Assembly: GCA_026394075.1 (NCBI GenBank)
Contig: JAPKYX010000088.1
Span: 1-39,017, forward strand
From: Acidobacteriota bacterium
GTDB taxonomy: Bacteria; Acidobacteriota; Terriglobia; Bryobacterales; Bryobacteraceae
Reading direction: 5' to 3'
Length of the DNA stretch: 39,017 nt
In this document: positions 19,328 to 26,893 of the stretch, piece after piece
Numbering within the stretch: the first letter of the stretch is position 1
How the letters are laid out: each line of letters begins with the position of its first letter
Translations under genes and position numbers: made by a program
The notes under the pieces: model-generated
The model's input: only the letters and a program-made list of their open reading frames with translations
The model's database searches: none
What the model was told of the DNA's origin: nothing

Positions 19328-20500
19328 ATGCCAAGTTACATTTCATCCAATTCCCAACGCCTGTATGTGGCGCTGGAGCCCGAGTTTGGGCAGACGGCGG
19401 CGCTAACGGGTGCGCACCGCATCCCGGCGGTGAAGTTTGGAGCGCGGCAGCGTTCCGAGACTCTGGCCCGGCGCGACAAGACCGGGACGCGGACGTTTCG
19501 CGGAGCGCCGGCGAGCGGCCGGAAGAAGACCGACTTCAGCCTGAAGACCTACATGTCAGGGTGGGAAACGCAGACGGCGCCGCCGGCCTATGGGGCCTTG
19601 TTTCAAGGCGTCCTGGGTTCGGCACCGCAACTATATGCGGGCGCGGTCACGGGTTTGGGATCGACGGCCAAGAACATCGTGTTTGCCGGACCGCACGGGC
19701 TGAGTGTGGGGCAGGGAATCACTTTTGGTGGCGAGATCCGGTTTGTGGCGGCGATTGCTGATCCGTTGACGGTGGTTTTGAATCAGGGCTTCAGCACGAT
19801 CCCGGCGGCGGGCTCGCCGATGGGTGCCACGGCGAGCTACCGGCCGGGGAACCTTCTGCCGAGCATGAACGTGTTTGAGTATCGCAGCCCGGAAACGGCC
19901 TTGAAGCGGTTTGTCTCTGGCGGCGTCGTGGACCAGATGACGCTGACGGTGAACGGCGATTTCCACGAATTTCAGTTTGAGGGCGTGGCGCAGGATCTGG
20001 TTGATAGCGCCAGTTTCTCGGCCGGGATCGCGGGGTTGACGAACTTTCCGGCGGAGCCGGCGTATGCCGATTTCGACTATGCCGTCGTGCCCGGCAACCT
20101 GGGCCAGGCATGGTTGGGCAGCACGATGTCGAAGTTCTGCACGATCACGAATGCGCAGTTGACGGTGCAGAACAACGTGGAGGTTCGGGACACGGAGTTT
20201 GGGTGTGACTGTCCACTGGCCGCGGTGCCGGGTGACCGCGTGGTTTCGCTGACGTTCAGCTTGTTTGAGCAGGATGACGCGGCTACGCAGGCGCTGTATC
20301 AGGCCGCTCGGCAACGGACACCGGTGAGCGTGATGTTCCAGCTGGGGCAGCAGGCGGGGCAGTTGTTTGGGGTTTGGGTGACGGGCTTGGTCCCTGATAT
20401 CCCTGACTTCGACGACAGCGATACGAGAGTGATCTGGCGATTCAATGGCGCGCGCGCACAGGGGACGGTGGATGACGAGATCTACGTTGCATTTGGATGA
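19328..20500 (+). CDS. Putative major tail tube protein
   Basis: A 390-residue beta-rich protein. The N-terminus (MPSYISSNSQRLYVALEPEFGQTAA) and the C-terminal half with repeated strands (GGVVDQMTLTVNGDFHEFQFEGVAQD; DRVVSLTFSLFEQDDAATQALYQAA; FDDSDTRVIWRFNGARAQGTVDDEIYVAFG) resemble tail tube proteins, which stack as rings to make the tail conduit. Residues about 90-165 (LYAGAVTGLGSTAKNIVFAGPHGLSVGQGITF) look like an inserted beta domain. Four Cys fall in a C-terminal segment. The ATG at 19328 is preceded by AGGGGC; an in-frame GTG/other start 24 bases earlier would overlap the upstream gene. Position directly before the chaperone pair supports the call. Confidence 0.7.
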   Translation: MPSYISSNSQRLYVALEPEFGQTAALTGAHRIPAVKFGARQRSETLARRDKTGTRTFRGAPASGRKKTDFSLKTYMSGWETQTAPPAYGALFQGVLGSAPQLYAGAVTGLGSTAKNIVFAGPHGLSVGQGITFGGEIRFVAAIADPLTVVLNQGFSTIPAAGSPMGATASYRPGNLLPSMNVFEYRSPETALKRFVSGGVVDQMTLTVNGDFHEFQFEGVAQDLVDSASFSAGIAGLTNFPAEPAYADFDYAVVPGNLGQAWLGSTMSKFCTITNAQLTVQNNVEVRDTEFGCDCPLAAVPGDRVVSLTFSLFEQDDAATQALYQAARQRTPVSVMFQLGQQAGQLFGVWVTGLVPDIPDFDDSDTRVIWRFNGARAQGTVDDEIYVAFG

Positions 20501-20879
20501 GCCGGTGGGGGCATCGAGCTACGAAAGCGGAGTCAACCTGGCGTCAGTGCAGTTTCCGGGAGTCGAGTTCAGGGTGCGGCGGATGTCGTTTGGACGCCGC
20601 TTGGAGCTGATGCGGCGGGTGCGTGAACTTGCCCAGCGGATGGAGTTTGCCGAGGCTGGAGCTGGTTTTGCCGACAAGGTGGAGGCTTCACTGTTGGCGC
20701 TTGAAGTGGAGCGCCTGTATCTGGAGTGGGGGCTTGAATCGGTGAGCGGCCTTGAGCTGGATGGCTTGCCGGCCACACCACAAACTCTGGCCGAACGGGG
20801 CCCGGAAGGGCTTTGCCGGGAGATGATCCAAGCCATCAAGGCCGAGTGTGGCCTGAGTGAAGAAGAACGAAAAAACTAG
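20472..20879 (+). CDS. Tail assembly chaperone (gpG-like), upstream part of frameshift pair
   Basis: A 135-residue, mostly helical protein lying between the tail tube and tape-measure-like genes, the fixed place for the gpG/gpGT chaperone pair of long-tailed phages. It has an N-terminal strand region (VQFPGVEFRVRRMSFGRRLELMRRV) then helices (DKVEASLLALEVERLYLEWGL) and an acidic-basic C-terminus ERKN. The last codons cga-aaa-aac form a canonical slippery heptamer immediately before the TAG stop. ATG at 20472 has GGGGACGG upstream; it overlaps the tube gene by 29 bp. Without frameshift it yields the short chaperone. Confidence 0.65.
   Translation: MTRSTLHLDEPVGASSYESGVNLASVQFPGVEFRVRRMSFGRRLELMRRVRELAQRMEFAEAGAGFADKVEASLLALEVERLYLEWGLESVSGLELDGLPATPQTLAERGPEGLCREMIQAIKAECGLSEEERKN
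20870..20876 (+). promoter_or_regulatory. A AAA AAC slippery site for -1 ribosomal frameshift
   Basis: The heptamer is in the exact X XXY YYZ phase of the upstream chaperone frame and directly precedes its TAG stop (20877-20879). After a -1 slip the reading continues CTA GTG GTC..., precisely the frame of the next gene (20879-21208), giving a 245-residue fusion. A GAAGAAG purine tract lies just upstream and CTTCCA/TGGAAG (20887-20892, 20918-20923) could form a downstream stem. Signals and position match the known phage G/GT arrangement. Confidence 0.7.
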
Positions 20880-21208
20880 TGGTCGCCTTCCATTTCCAGT
20901 TCTCGGATCCAGCCGCGTGGAAGTGCGACTCATGCCGGAAGAGCGGACTGGATGTGGCCCGGAGGTGCGCGTTTCTTCCAGCGGCGCGCGTTGGTGGAAG
21001 GCGGGTTGTGTGGGCCCGTGGGCCCGTGGCGACGGAAGTGTGCCCGAAGTCGATGATCTCGGCGGAGAGCTGGACGCAACTGGAACAGTTTGGGGTCTGG
21101 AAGACGGTGGGATTGGGGCCAACCAGCCATCTGCCAGCAAAGCAGCTGGATGCTCTGCGGGTTCTTGATCAGGAATGGATGACGGAGAGACAGAATGCCG
21201 AACGTTGA
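20879..21208 (+). CDS. Downstream (T-like) part of tail chaperone frameshift product
   Basis: A frame of 109 residues that begins with GTG overlapping the previous stop by one base and lies in the -1 frame. It has a CxxC plus further Cys pattern (WKCDSCRKSGLDVARRC; EVCPKS), which could bind a metal, followed by SAESWTQLEQFGVWKTVGLGPTSHLPAKQLDALRVLDQEW. Likely made mainly as a fusion to the upstream chaperone through the slippery site; independent initiation at GTG is possible but its Shine-Dalgarno (GAAGAAG) is poor. In known phages the GT fusion recruits the tape measure protein during tail assembly. It overlaps the next gene by 14 bp. Confidence 0.65.
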   Translation: MVAFHFQFSDPAAWKCDSCRKSGLDVARRCAFLPAARVGGRRVVWARGPVATEVCPKSMISAESWTQLEQFGVWKTVGLGPTSHLPAKQLDALRVLDQEWMTERQNAER

Positions 21209-21776
21209 TTTGCAAGGCGAGTTGCTGACGATTGCGAGAGCCGGTGTGCCCGAGAACCTGGGGCTGATCCGGTCTCAACTGGAGCTACTGGCGGTGCTGA
21301 ACGCGCAGCAGCTGGCCTCGTTGCGGGACAACACGGATGCCCTGGGGAAGAACACCGACTCGAAGGGAGCGTCGAGCGCCGGCAACACGGCGAGAACGGT
21401 GGCCTCGACGTTCGGCGCGGGGCTTTTTCTGAGTCCCTTGATCTCTGGGCTGGCGCGGCTGTTCGGGCGCGGCTCTGAGGCGGCAGACCCAGAACTGCCG
21501 GCGTACGCGCGACCGGTGAAGGTGAACCTGGCCGCGGCGGTTGGGCCTGGTCCCGGGGGGCAGTTGAGCCGGTTTGACTATGACCAGTCCGGCACTCCGC
21601 GACGCGAGGTTAGTTCCGTGTCCACGGGGCCCTCAAGCTTGACTCAGAACGTGACTATTCAGATCCAGGCACTGGACAGCCGTTCCATCATGGACCGGCG
21701 AGACGACATTGCGAGTGCCGTGAGGGAAGCGATGCTGCAGTCGCATCCATTGAATGACGTTGTGGCGGAGTACTAG
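21195..21776 (+). CDS. Short tape-measure-like tail protein
   Basis: A 193-residue protein in the tape-measure position, directly after the chaperone pair. Residues 1-55 are a predicted helix/coiled coil (LLTIARAGVPENLGLIRSQLELLAVLNAQQLASL); 60-90 is hydrophobic (STFGAGLFLSPLISGLARLFG), like the membrane-active segments of tape measures; the C-terminus (VTIQIQALDSRSIMDRRDDIASAVREAMLQSH...NDVVAEY) has the pattern ending many tape measure proteins. Normal tape measures run to many hundreds of residues. Either this is a miniature tape measure, giving a very short tail, or a tail-tip cofactor. Start ATG at 21195 overlaps the preceding frame. Confidence 0.6.
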   Translation: MPNVDLQGELLTIARAGVPENLGLIRSQLELLAVLNAQQLASLRDNTDALGKNTDSKGASSAGNTARTVASTFGAGLFLSPLISGLARLFGRGSEAADPELPAYARPVKVNLAAAVGPGPGGQLSRFDYDQSGTPRREVSSVSTGPSSLTQNVTIQIQALDSRSIMDRRDDIASAVREAMLQSHPLNDVVAEY

Positions 21777-21778
21777 CG

Positions 21779-22138
21779 GTGGACATCTTTCCCAGGCTAC
21801 GTACGGATGCGGTGACGCAGTATCCGTTTGAGCGCACGCATCGGTATGCCACCGAGGTGATGCGATTCGTCGATGGCAGTGAGCAACGGTTTCGCCAGCG
21901 GGGACGGCCGATGCAGGAGTGGGCCGTGGAGCTGGATTTGCTTGATGCCGGTGAACTGCACCGGCTGAGGGAGTTCTGGGTGGCGATGGCGGGCAAGGCG
22001 GGGCTGTTCACGTTTCACGATCCTTGGGATGGAATCGATTACCCAGATTGTCAGTTTGTGAGCGATTCGGCCGTGTTCCAGATGAACGCTGAGATGCGGG
22101 GGATGACTAAGTTGAGAATCCGGCGGTTGGTGTCATGA
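21779..22138 (+). CDS. Distal tail protein, DUF2460-like, short copy
   Basis: A 119-residue protein (GTG start) with the layout FPRLRTDAVTQYPF ... WAVELDLLDAGELHRLREFWVAMAGKAGLFTFHDPWDG, matching the pattern of minor tail proteins at the tail tip (DUF2460-like; corresponding genes lie before the hub in gene transfer agents and siphophages). It shares this layout with the N-terminal half of the next gene, suggesting tandem duplication. It starts two bases after the tape-measure-like gene and its stop overlaps the next start (ATGA). Family name is from pattern memory, not a search. Confidence 0.6.
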   Translation: MDIFPRLRTDAVTQYPFERTHRYATEVMRFVDGSEQRFRQRGRPMQEWAVELDLLDAGELHRLREFWVAMAGKAGLFTFHDPWDGIDYPDCQFVSDSAVFQMNAEMRGMTKLRIRRLVS

Positions 22139-22929
22139 AGTTTTATCCACAACTGGTGACCGGGGCGACAGTGCAGTTTCCCCTGACGGCAACGAATTCG
22201 GCCCGAACGGTGGAAAACGAGCTGGCCGACGGTCGGCGGGTGCAATGGAGCGATGCCTCTGAACGCTTGTCTCGTTGGGTGTGCACGTATCAGGAGCTTC
22301 TTCCGTCAGAGTGGGCGGCGTTGCGGCAGCTGTTCGATGAGTGCGAAGGGCGGCTGGAAGAGTTTGTCTTTCCGGACCCGATGGGGAACTTGCTGGTGTG
22401 GAGTGAAGACTTCTCGCGTGCCGAGTGGATGAAGAGCGGGGTGAATCTCCAGGGTGCCGTGGCGGGTCCGCTGGGTGGGACAACTGGGACGCGCGTGGTG
22501 GCGACGGGTTCGGTGACGGGCGAACTGGTCCAGGCTGTGGCGTTGCCGGGCTGGTATTCCACCACTTTCAGCGTATGGGTGCGGAGCGAAGCGGCGGGCG
22601 TGATGGAACTGGTGCGCCGTTCGGGGGCGGTGAGCCAGACGGTGTCTGTGCGCACCGGTGCCAACTGGAAGCGAGTGAGCTTGTCCGGCACAACCGCGGG
22701 TGGCCCTGAGCCGAATCAGTTCGGACTGGCCGTTCCAGCGGGTGGTGCGATTGAGGTCTTTGGGGCGCAGTTGGAGGCGCAGCCGGCGGCGTCGGCCTAC
22801 AAGAAGACCTCAGCGATGAGCGGCCTGTATCTGGGGGCCCGGTTTGACGCTGATGAGTTGAGGCCCACGATGACCGCAGTAGACCGGGTGCGGGTGGCAG
22901 TTCCGATGGTGGCGCGGCGAGGCGTCTAA
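22135..22929 (+). CDS. Distal tail protein with carbohydrate-binding-like domain
   Basis: A 264-residue protein. Residues 1-82 repeat the layout of the preceding gene (FYPQLVTGATVQFP ... SEWAALRQLFDECEGRLEEFVFPDPMG). Residues about 85-210 look like a phage carbohydrate-binding jelly roll, opening with NLLVWSEDFSRAEWMKSGV and containing YSTTFSVWVRSEAAG and ANWKRVSLSGTT strands, ending at IEVFGAQLEAQP. The last 50 residues (YKKTSAMSGLYLGARFDADELRPTMT...) may anchor the domain to the tail. It is a candidate receptor-binding or surface-polysaccharide-binding component. It overlaps the previous gene by four bases and ends one codon before the hub gene. Confidence 0.65.
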   Translation: MKFYPQLVTGATVQFPLTATNSARTVENELADGRRVQWSDASERLSRWVCTYQELLPSEWAALRQLFDECEGRLEEFVFPDPMGNLLVWSEDFSRAEWMKSGVNLQGAVAGPLGGTTGTRVVATGSVTGELVQAVALPGWYSTTFSVWVRSEAAGVMELVRRSGAVSQTVSVRTGANWKRVSLSGTTAGGPEPNQFGLAVPAGGAIEVFGAQLEAQPAASAYKKTSAMSGLYLGARFDADELRPTMTAVDRVRVAVPMVARRGV

Positions 22930-25900
22930 ATGAGCATCTACACGATTAAGGAACAGGCTACGCCTGATACACCCATCCTGCTTTTTGAGTGCCGTTTGGC
23001 CAATGGAGCGGTGGAGCAGTGGGCGACGCACCGGGTGCGCGTTGGGGGCAAGGATTTTGAGGCCCTGGTGCTGGGGCACAATCTGTTTGAGGTGGGCGGT
23101 GGTGAGGACGGTGCGGAGGGGTTCTCCCGCATTGCGTTGACTCTCGCCAATGCAGATTCTCATTTCTCGCAGATTGAGCGCAATGGAGGCATCAAGGGCG
23201 CCCGACTTACGGTGAGCTTTGTGTTCTATGACCTGAAGGCGGATGTTGCGACCACCGCTCCGACGGTACTTTTCCGCGGCACGGCCAATCCGCCGGAGGA
23301 GTGTAGTGAGGCGCGATTCCGTGTCTCGTTCACCAGCAGATTGAACCTGAGCCGGATGCTGTTGCCAGCTGTCCGCATTCAGCGGCGATGCCCGTGGATG
23401 TTTCCGCGCACGGCGACGGAACGTCAGGAGGCCGTGAGCGGGCTTGACCGGGGTGCGTACTCTCCCTTTTTCCGCTGTGGCTACTCACCGGACCAAACTG
23501 GGGGCAGCGGCACGATGGTGGGGAACACTCCTTTCACGGCCTGCGACTACACGCGCACGCAATGCGAGGAACGCGGCATGTTCCGGCAGGATAATCAGGG
23601 CCGGGTTACGCGGCGGTTCGGGGGGCAGGAGTTTGTTCCGGCGAGCACGCTGGTGCGAGGCCATGGCGAGAGTGGCCGGCATGTTTCAATCCCGGAAGAG
23701 AACCAGGGCCGTTACAACGATTTCGTGCCGATGGTCTATGGGACCGCTTTCTACCAACCTCCGGTGGTCTTCGCCTCTAACGACGGCAACCTCACGCGCA
23801 TGGAAGTGCTGTTGGGGATGGGCGAGATCGCGGCTGTGCTGAAGGTTGTGGTGAACGGGTTTGAGATTCCGGCGGGACAGGCCGGTGCGAACATGACGGG
23901 CACGGGGTGGTTCAACCTGGTTAGCAATGGGAACCGCACCGGGGAGTTCAATGCCGACTACTCCACGGGATCTGGCCAGCCGTTGGGCGACCCATACGGT
24001 TCAATGGCGTACTTGTCCGTGGTTGTCCCGAATCGCATCAATGATGGCCGGTCGCTACCGAAGGTGGAAGTGCTGCTCCAGGGGCTGCGCGTCTCAACCT
24101 TCAATGGGGCGGGGAACTATGCCGGCGAAGCATTCTCGAGCAATCCGGCGTGGGTGTTGCTGGACGTACTTCGGCGATGTGGATGGGATCATGACGAGCT
24201 TGACCTGGTCAGCTTTGCCCAGGCGGCGGCGTACTGTGACGAGCCGCTAGTCTCGACAGACCTGAACGGCAATATTCAGAACATCAAGCGCTATGAGTGC
24301 AACCTGGTGCTGCGCCGACGCCGCAGTGCCGCAGATGTCGTGCGTGGCATCCGGGCGTCTTCCGCGCTGTACCTTACGTACGGGGCTGAAGGTAAGCTTC
24401 ATCTCCGCGTGGAGGCGGGACTGGCCCAGCAGCAGCCGCTGGCTCCGCTGGGGACCAACGCGACGGGTCCGCTGGGAAGTGGATGGCCAGCTTACGAGTT
24501 TGGCGATGGAAGTTACGGCTTATCGGGTATCTTGCGCCGTGACAATGGCGATCCGGCGATTCACTTGTACTCGCGGAGCACGGCCGATTCACCCAACAGG
24601 ATCAGCGTCGAGTTCCAGGATGCGTTCAACGACTATCAGCAGGACAGTGTGTCCCTTATCGATCCGGACGACGTGATCCGCGCGGGCCAGGAAGTGGCGG
24701 CCACCCTGAGTGCCGAAGGGATCCCTAACATCAACCAGGCCTTGCGAATTGCCCGGCTGCAATTGAACCGCTCGACCAACGGCAACACGTACGTTCAGTT
24801 CGAGACCAGCATGCGGGGATTGGGTTTGCGTCCTGGTGATCTGATCACGCTGACGTATCTGAAAGAGGGACTCGACCGGCAGTTGTTCCGCGTGCAGCGG
24901 ATCGCTCCCGGATTGAATTTTGCGCGCGCAACCATTACCGCGCAGATCCACGATGAGGCTTGGTATTCGGCGACTGCTTCCACCACGTTGGGCCGCAGAC
25001 GCCGCCGGGCTGCGAGCACCGGTGTGCCGAGGCCGCTAGTGGGGAACGTGATCGATGGCGGTGGGCGATCACAATTTGGCATCACGGAGTCTGCCAATGC
25101 GGGAACCGACGGTTCCGCCACGGTGGCGTTGACCGTGGGTTTCGCTCCGCCGGCGGCGGTGCTGTCCGGGCGCGCATCGATTCCGATCATCAGTTTCACC
25201 ACGCAGGTGGATTCCACGGGCGGACAACTGGCGGGTCCGCGGTCGCTCTACTATGCGGTGGCGGGAGTGGATGCTGACGGGCGTGAGAGCGATCTGTCGT
25301 TTGTGGTTCACGCCAGCATTCCCGCTAGCGCTAGCGCTGCCAGTGTCACGCTGAAGGGGCTCAGCTTCGACCCGCAGACCGCGAGTTTCCATGTCTATCG
25401 CGGACCGAACCCGCAGCAGCTTCAGCGAATCGCCACCGGCGTACCGCCGGCCACGCAGTTTGTTGATCCGGGTTTGGCGACCCAGGTAACTCCGGCTCCC
25501 GACGAAAGCTATGACCATGCCAACTTCTATTGGCGGCTGGAACTGGTGCCGGAAACCGCGGTGACAGTGGCCACGCCGACGACGGCCGGCAATGCCGCAC
25601 TAGCTTTGCTGACCAACGAGTTTCGCGGTGCCGTGGTGCGCATCACGGAAGGGAGGGGCGCGGATCAGGAGCGCGTCGTGATCGCTAACGACGCCACGAC
25701 GTTCGCTGTCAATCTGCCCTGGACCATCGTTCCGGATGCGACCAGCAGGATGACAGTGGCGGAAGCTGCCTGGCGGTTTGGGGCGACGACCCGCTCCGAT
25801 CGCGCCGTGTTTGAGGTGCCAAACCGGCAACACGCCACCGTGGAGATTACGGGGCGTTCCGCGAATGTCCGCGATGAAGAGAGCGAGCCGGCATTGGCTC

Positions 25901-26844
25901 CGCTGACACGCTGGCTGATCGGCGGCAGTGCCGGAAACGGGCTGGATCTTGAGGTTGCGCCGGAGCCCTTCTTTGGTCTTTCCACGATGGGCACGGGCGG
26001 TGTAGATGTCTTGAGCGTGGGGTTTGCTGACCTGGCGAATACTCGCTCTGCCACGGCGGCGACGCTGACGCTTCACTACTGGGATGAGATGGCCAGCCCC
26101 AGCCTCTTTGCCTTGAGCACGGGCCTGACGGCGGGAGCGACTCAGGTTCCCCTCAACAGGGCCGCGATCGCGGTTCCAGGTGCGTTGATCCAGGTGGATG
26201 GTGAAGTGATGCAGGTGGAAGAGGTGTTGAGCAACGCCTACCGCGTGACTCGTGCTGTCTCGCAGACTACCGCCGTGCCCCACTCGTCTTCGTCGGCCGT
26301 CTACCACCTGAAGCGGCATGTGGTCGTCATCCCCTTCGCCCGGGACTTCTTTGGCAGTCCCGCCAGCGGGAGCTTCTCGTACTCCATCTTCCTGCCCAAT
26401 GTTCGGATCGCCGCGGCCGACATGGTGGTGACGAACTCTCGCGGGGATAGTCCGGTCTCCCGCCGGGGTTTCACATTCAATGTCGAGCAGGGGCTTCGAA
26501 CGTTGAGTGGGGGGCAATTGGCGCTTCAAGTGGACGGCTACCTGGCGGTCCAGTCTTCGGCCGTCACACCGGTTGTGGTCAGTGAGGGTCGCGCAGTGCG
26601 GGACATCTTCGCCGTGGTGGCAGAGGCGCCGATGGGGCAACCGGCCGTTGCTCGCTTGAGGCGCAATGGCCAGATACTCTGCGACCTCACGATTCCGGCA
26701 GGGGCGAAGATCTCCAATGTCGTCGACGGCTTCGGGCTACCGCCCTTGACGGAGATGACGCAGTTGGGGCTGGACATCATCGCGGTGCCGCCAGCAAGCG
26801 ACGGTGCACCGGGCCGCGACCTGACCGTCACCATCCGACTCTAG
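22930..26844 (+). CDS. Giant tail hub / host-specificity protein (gpL-gpJ-like fusion)
   Basis: A 1304-residue tail-tip protein. Residues about 1-230 resemble the gpL/DUF2163-type tip protein, with Cys154, Cys183, Cys205 and Cys212 spaced like the iron-sulfur-binding cysteines of lambda gpL. Residues about 250-700 resemble the hub/gpJ region (VPMVYGTA, WVLLDVLRRCGWDHDELD, LRRRRSAADVVRGIRASSALYLTYGAEGKLHLRV, LGLRPGDLITLTYLKEGLDRQLFRVQRI). Residues about 740-860 and 1000-1200 are beta-rich, with an Fn3/Ig-like segment (YYAVAGVDADGRESDLS ... FHVYRGPNP). It ends with repeated-looking beta structure that could contact the host. The fused layout parallels the large hub proteins of gene transfer agents. 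It is the last gene of the cluster. Confidence 0.75.
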   Translation: MSIYTIKEQATPDTPILLFECRLANGAVEQWATHRVRVGGKDFEALVLGHNLFEVGGGEDGAEGFSRIALTLANADSHFSQIERNGGIKGARLTVSFVFYDLKADVATTAPTVLFRGTANPPEECSEARFRVSFTSRLNLSRMLLPAVRIQRRCPWMFPRTATERQEAVSGLDRGAYSPFFRCGYSPDQTGGSGTMVGNTPFTACDYTRTQCEERGMFRQDNQGRVTRRFGGQEFVPASTLVRGHGESGRHVSIPEENQGRYNDFVPMVYGTAFYQPPVVFASNDGNLTRMEVLLGMGEIAAVLKVVVNGFEIPAGQAGANMTGTGWFNLVSNGNRTGEFNADYSTGSGQPLGDPYGSMAYLSVVVPNRINDGRSLPKVEVLLQGLRVSTFNGAGNYAGEAFSSNPAWVLLDVLRRCGWDHDELDLVSFAQAAAYCDEPLVSTDLNGNIQNIKRYECNLVLRRRRSAADVVRGIRASSALYLTYGAEGKLHLRVEAGLAQQQPLAPLGTNATGPLGSGWPAYEFGDGSYGLSGILRRDNGDPAIHLYSRSTADSPNRISVEFQDAFNDYQQDSVSLIDPDDVIRAGQEVAATLSAEGIPNINQALRIARLQLNRSTNGNTYVQFETSMRGLGLRPGDLITLTYLKEGLDRQLFRVQRIAPGLNFARATITAQIHDEAWYSATASTTLGRRRRRAASTGVPRPLVGNVIDGGGRSQFGITESANAGTDGSATVALTVGFAPPAAVLSGRASIPIISFTTQVDSTGGQLAGPRSLYYAVAGVDADGRESDLSFVVHASIPASASAASVTLKGLSFDPQTASFHVYRGPNPQQLQRIATGVPPATQFVDPGLATQVTPAPDESYDHANFYWRLELVPETAVTVATPTTAGNAALALLTNEFRGAVVRITEGRGADQERVVIANDATTFAVNLPWTIVPDATSRMTVAEAAWRFGATTRSDRAVFEVPNRQHATVEITGRSANVRDEESEPALAPLTRWLIGGSAGNGLDLEVAPEPFFGLSTMGTGGVDVLSVGFADLANTRSATAATLTLHYWDEMASPSLFALSTGLTAGATQVPLNRAAIAVPGALIQVDGEVMQVEEVLSNAYRVTRAVSQTTAVPHSSSSAVYHLKRHVVVIPFARDFFGSPASGSFSYSIFLPNVRIAAADMVVTNSRGDSPVSRRGFTFNVEQGLRTLSGGQLALQVDGYLAVQSSAVTPVVVSEGRAVRDIFAVVAEAPMGQPAVARLRRNGQILCDLTIPAGAKISNVVDGFGLPPLTEMTQLGLDIIAVPPASDGAPGRDLTVTIRL

Positions 26845-26893
26845 ACAACCTGATTCGCGCGCAGCCACGTGGGAGCGATACAGTCGTTCTTGC

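Noticed and set aside
20857-21168. Alternative open frame overlapping the chaperone pair
   Set aside because: Low-complexity Gly/Ser/Arg translation; the -1 frame carries the CxxC pattern and links to the slippery site.
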